DNA from: a bacterium
GTDB lineage: Bacteria > UBP14 > UBA6098 > 4484-93
Assembly (NCBI GenBank): GCA_021158465.1
Contig: JAGGUN010000031.1
Span: 1-52,759 of the forward strand
DNA: 52,759 bases
Direction of reading: 5' to 3'
Below the pieces are notes generated by a model. It was not told the origin of the DNA, made no database searches, and was given only the letters and a program-made list of their open reading frames with translations. Positions 50,394-52,759 of the stretch are shown here, in pieces; positions within the stretch are counted from its first letter, which is position 1; each line of letters opens with the position of its first letter. Made by a program: the position numbers and the translations under genes.

Positions 50394-50791
50394 AATCCTC
50401 GCCTCCTCTCCGCTGGCGTATGTCTTTCCTCCTTCTTCTCTGTATCTTCCTCTTCAGATTTCTTCTCTTCCTTTGAACCACCAATAGCCCTCATCGCATC
50501 GAGCAACGTCCTGCCGAAGCTGCGCCTCCTCTCATACCGCCTTCTCTCCCTCGGCTGAACAGGAGCATGCTCATAGTCATCATGGTAGTAATCATACCAC
50601 CATGGGTAGTAATAATAGTAGTCCCAGTGATAGCACCAGGGACATCTCATACAACACGGCTCCTGCCATTCCTCCTTATCCTCCCTTCGGCGCTCGCTAA
50701 TCTTAGGACGAGGTAACTTGATAACCGTGTAGCAGGAGGAAAATAAAAGCGGAACCACAACCAAAAGGACAATCGAAAAGATCTTTTTCAT
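50390..50791 (-). CDS. Tyr/Trp-rich lipoprotein
   Basis: The 133-residue protein has a lipoprotein signal ([15 protein letters not shown]; lipobox FSSC, acylated Cys20). The mature part is highly biased: a basic segment, a cysteine cluster (CCMRCPWC), then an aromatic run ([20 protein letters not shown]), then arginine-rich and Lys/Glu-rich tails. No known family recognised. It overlaps both the upstream synthase (ATGA) and downstream FadL-like gene (ATGA), so the three are co-expressed. Probably anchored in the outer or inner membrane; the aromatic patch could bind carbohydrate, lipid head groups or membranes (inference). Confidence 0.8.
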   Translation of the reverse strand: MKKIFSIVLLVVVPLLFSSCYTVIKLPRPKISERRREDKEEWQEPCCMRCPWCYHWDYYYYYPWWYDYYHDDYEHAPVQPRERRRYERRRSFGRTLLDAMRAIGGSKEEKKSEEEDTEKKEERHTPAERRRGL

Positions 50792-51975
50792 TTTATCACT
50801 CCCAGCTTTTTCCCGACATACTCAAACTTCTTGACAGCAAAGGAGAGCTCTTCGATGGTATGCGTTGCCATAAACGAGACGCGAATCAGGCATCTGTTTG
50901 GCTCAACGGCAGGAGGGACAACAGGGTTTACAAAAACCCCCTCATCCTGGAGCATTCTGCACATCTTGAAGCAGGTGAGCATATCACCAACGACGACAGG
51001 AATAATCGGAGTCTCGGTATTGCCGACATCGAATCCGAGGCGACGAAGCTCGCTCTGCATAAAATGAGTGTTCCGCCAGAGATTCTCGCGACGCTCAGGC
51101 TCGCTTATCAAGATATCCAGCGCGCAGGAGACTGCTGCAACCGACGCAGGGGGTAGACTCGCCGAGAATATGAGCGCCCGAGAATGATGCTTGAGATAGT
51201 CAATGACCACCCTGTCCCCTGCAACAAACCCTCCGATGGATGCAAGCGACTTGCTGAATGTCCCCATAATGAGGGCGACCCTATCCGTTAAGCCGAAATG
51301 TGCCGCCGTTCCCTCTCCATTCGGACCCAGAACCCCTATGGCGTGCGCATCATCGACCATAACCTCCGCATTGTACCTCTCCGCAAGCTCAACAATCTCA
51401 GGCAATCTGGCAATGTCACCGTCCATACTGAACACGCCATCAACAACTATCAGTTTCCCAGCTTCGCGTGGGCAGGAGGATAGCCTCTGTTCAAGCTCAT
51501 CCATGTCGTTATGTCGGAATCTGAGTGCCCTCCCGAACGCAAGCCGAGCACCATCCACAATGCTCGCATGATCGAGCCGGTCGGTAAATACATAATCTCC
51601 CCTACCAACCAGGGTAGATATAACACCCTGATTCACCATAAACCCTGTACTGTAAAGGAGTGCCGCTTCCTTGCCAACAAACCTGGCAAGCTTCTCCTCA
51701 AGCTCGATATGAATATCAAGCGTCCCGTTCAGGAAACGCGAGCCAGCACAGCCTGTCCCAAACCGCCTGATAGCCTCAATCGCCGCTTCCTTCACACGCG
51801 GGTCATTGGTCAGACCGAGATAGCTGTTCGAGCCGAGCATCAAAACACGCTTGCCGTCCATCACAACCTCGGCATCCTGCTCGGAGGATATCGGGCGGAA
51901 ATACGGATACAGCCCCATCGAGCGAACATCTTCCGCATCAGTATAATTGTGGCATTTATCCAGAAGTCCCATCAT
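50788..51975 (-). CDS. Alpha-oxoamine synthase, serine palmitoyltransferase-like
   Basis: A reading from GTG 51996 exists, but ATG 51975 (or 51972) is preferred: a -10 box ends 4 bases upstream and the GTG lies inside the promoter spacer. The 395 residues form a fold-type I PLP enzyme: [40 protein letters not shown], the PLP lysine expected in [16 protein letters not shown], and [16 protein letters not shown]. The block [20 protein letters not shown] and overall pattern resemble Bacteroidota serine palmitoyltransferases, which join serine and an acyl-CoA to make sphingolipid precursors. 8-amino-7-oxononanoate synthase and 2-amino-3-ketobutyrate ligase are alternatives. It leads four coupled envelope genes. 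Confidence 0.88.
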   Translation of the reverse strand: MMGLLDKCHNYTDAEDVRSMGLYPYFRPISSEQDAEVVMDGKRVLMLGSNSYLGLTNDPRVKEAAIEAIRRFGTGCAGSRFLNGTLDIHIELEEKLARFVGKEAALLYSTGFMVNQGVISTLVGRGDYVFTDRLDHASIVDGARLAFGRALRFRHNDMDELEQRLSSCPREAGKLIVVDGVFSMDGDIARLPEIVELAERYNAEVMVDDAHAIGVLGPNGEGTAAHFGLTDRVALIMGTFSKSLASIGGFVAGDRVVIDYLKHHSRALIFSASLPPASVAAVSCALDILISEPERRENLWRNTHFMQSELRRLGFDVGNTETPIIPVVVGDMLTCFKMCRMLQDEGVFVNPVVPPAVEPNRCLIRVSFMATHTIEELSFAVKKFEYVGKKLGVIK

Positions 51976-51979
51976 TGAA

Positions 51980-52007
51980 AATATAAACTCCCACACAGGA
52001 AATGCAA
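51980..52007 (-). promoter_or_regulatory. Putative promoter of the serine-palmitoyltransferase-like gene, leaderless
   Basis: Minus strand TTGCAT (52002-52007), 16-base spacer, TATATT (51980-51985), then TTCA and ATGATG. The first ATG is 4 and the second 7 bases from the -10 box. Confidence 0.5.
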
Positions 52008-52057
52008 TAGAAAATAATTCGAGAATTCTTCCCTCGATAGATTGTGATATTTTTCTC

Positions 52058-52084
52058 TTGACATTCCAATTTAATAATTATGTT
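52058..52084 (+). promoter_or_regulatory. Possible promoter of the right-edge flavoprotein
   Basis: Exact TTGACA (52058-52063), 15-base spacer, TATGTT (52079-52084). Spacer and -10 are poor; the leader would be about 68 bases. Confidence 0.25.
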
Positions 52085-52158
52085 GTTTGTAAAATTAAGC
52101 AATGTGAAATGGATAACGCTTTAGGCAAAAGTAACAGCTCAATGGGAGGCAAAGAGGC

Positions 52159-52759
52159 ATGAAATACGAGATTACCCGCAAGGAAGACCTCAATCCGGAG
52201 GATTATCTAATCGAGGTTGTAGCACCTCAGGTGGCAGAAAGATTCCAACCTGGACATTTCGCGGTTTTGATTACTGTTCCTAATGGCGAAAGAATCCCGA
52301 TGTCAATTCAAAAAGCAGAAAATGGTAAAATAACAATGTTCATTAAAAGATTAGGTAAAACATCGAGAGAACTTGATACCTTCAAGGTAGGAGACTCACT
52401 TGAAGCAGTTATCGGACCTATGGGAAATCCACCCGAAATCAAAAAATATGGCAATGTTGTCTTTGCTTCTGATTTAGTTTGTGGGCATGCAGAAAATTAC
52501 TCTATGTGCAGGGAATTGCGAAAAATAGAAGGAAATCATGTAATTTCTATGCAAACTTTTCCTTCAAGTAGATATGTATATCCAGAAAGGGAGCTTTGCA
52601 GAGATGTATGTGATGAATATTATCTTACAACCTTAGATGGCTCTCGCGGAATTAAGGGACATTATCGTGAAATACTAAAGGATATGCTTGATAAAGGTAA
52701 AGTGGATATGATATTTGCAGGTGGAGATATACCTGGATTACGAGAGTTAGCAAAACTCA
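52159..52759 (+). CDS. Ferredoxin-NADP reductase alpha-like (NfnA/SudB) flavoprotein, partial
   Basis: Read directly: ATG 52159 with GGGAGGC and AAAGAGGC upstream, open for 200 codons to the window edge. FAD-binding motifs of the PyrK/SudB/NfnA family are present: PGHFAVLITVPNGERIPMSI near 32-51, LGKTSRELDTFKVGDSLEAV and GPMGNPPEI. The NAD-binding loop, normally a glycine-rich GGGVGTAP-like sequence, reads SDLVCGHAENYS near 104-115, so NAD(P) binding may be altered. The later pattern (YYLTTLDGSRGIKGHYREIL) fits the family. The C-terminal 2Fe-2S cysteines would lie beyond the edge. The first 35 or so codons use G+C like neighbours; the rest is AT-rich. Confidence 0.85.
   Translation, partial: MKYEITRKEDLNPEDYLIEVVAPQVAERFQPGHFAVLITVPNGERIPMSIQKAENGKITMFIKRLGKTSRELDTFKVGDSLEAVIGPMGNPPEIKKYGNVVFASDLVCGHAENYSMCRELRKIEGNHVISMQTFPSSRYVYPERELCRDVCDEYYLTTLDGSRGIKGHYREILKDMLDKGKVDMIFAGGDIPGLRELAKL

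Overview
This 52.8 kb window looks like a chromosomal contig from an uncultured diderm bacterium of the FCB group or a neighbouring candidate phylum (WOR-3/Stahlbacteria- or Cloacimonadota-like; inferred, not proven). The reasons are several very large secreted proteins with C-terminal PNPFN or FlgD/CHU_C-like sorting domains, PorV-like outer-membrane barrels, OmpA domains, a serine-palmitoyltransferase-like enzyme, and RicT and GerW homologues with no other sporulation genes in view. Coding density is very high. Many neighbours overlap by 1-4 bases (ATGA, GTGA, TGATG, TAATG), and two convergent pairs overlap at their 3' ends. No tRNA, rRNA, CRISPR array or insertion sequence was found. No gene-free stretch exceeds 300 bases; the longest is 33916-34159, which holds a weak terminator-like hairpin.

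Layout. 1-1066 (-) is a cut-off AT-rich DNA adenine methylase. 4930-1227 (-) is an operon of an aminotransferase, ilvE, efp and mreB. 5051-5983 (+) is a cation/Ca2+ exchanger. 13943-5974 (-) is a chain of secreted seven-repeat protein, RNase G, secreted PNPFN protein, NAD kinase and 5'-nucleotidase. 14132-17854 (+) holds a 2Fe-2S protein with its flavoprotein, a small exported protein, AmrS, a NusG-II protein and a Gx transporter. 28364-17844 (-) is fxsA, a giant Ig-repeat protein, a cupin, a PorV-CARDB-OmpA fusion and queA. 28513-33915 (+) carries DUF2953, gerW, the K+ channel subunits trkH/trkA, trpS, rpe and rpsT. 47836-34160 (-) carries a Kazal-domain secreted protein, a second giant Ig-repeat protein, a second PorV-CARDB-OmpA fusion, ricT and an exported protein. 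47946-48392 (+) is a membrane-anchored thioredoxin-fold protein. 51975-48397 (-) is a serine-palmitoyltransferase-like gene with a lipoprotein and two outer-membrane barrels. 52159-52759 (+) is a partial NfnA/SudB-like flavoprotein.

How it fits together. The most striking signal is a module present twice: a giant secreted Ig-repeat protein with a C-terminal sorting-like domain, followed downstream by one polypeptide that fuses a PorV-like barrel, a CARDB domain and OmpA-like domains. In Bacteroidota the comparable trio (SprB-like adhesin, SprF/PorP barrel, OmpA protein) is made by separate genes. The window therefore may show a fused, duplicated version of an adhesin-export or surface-anchoring apparatus. 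The remaining genes are mostly housekeeping.

Regulation. Eight putative promoters share a TTGxxx-like -35 box, a spacer of exactly 16 bases and a TATATT-like -10 box. At four start codons a -10 box lies only 4-10 bases upstream with no Shine-Dalgarno sequence, which suggests leaderless transcripts.
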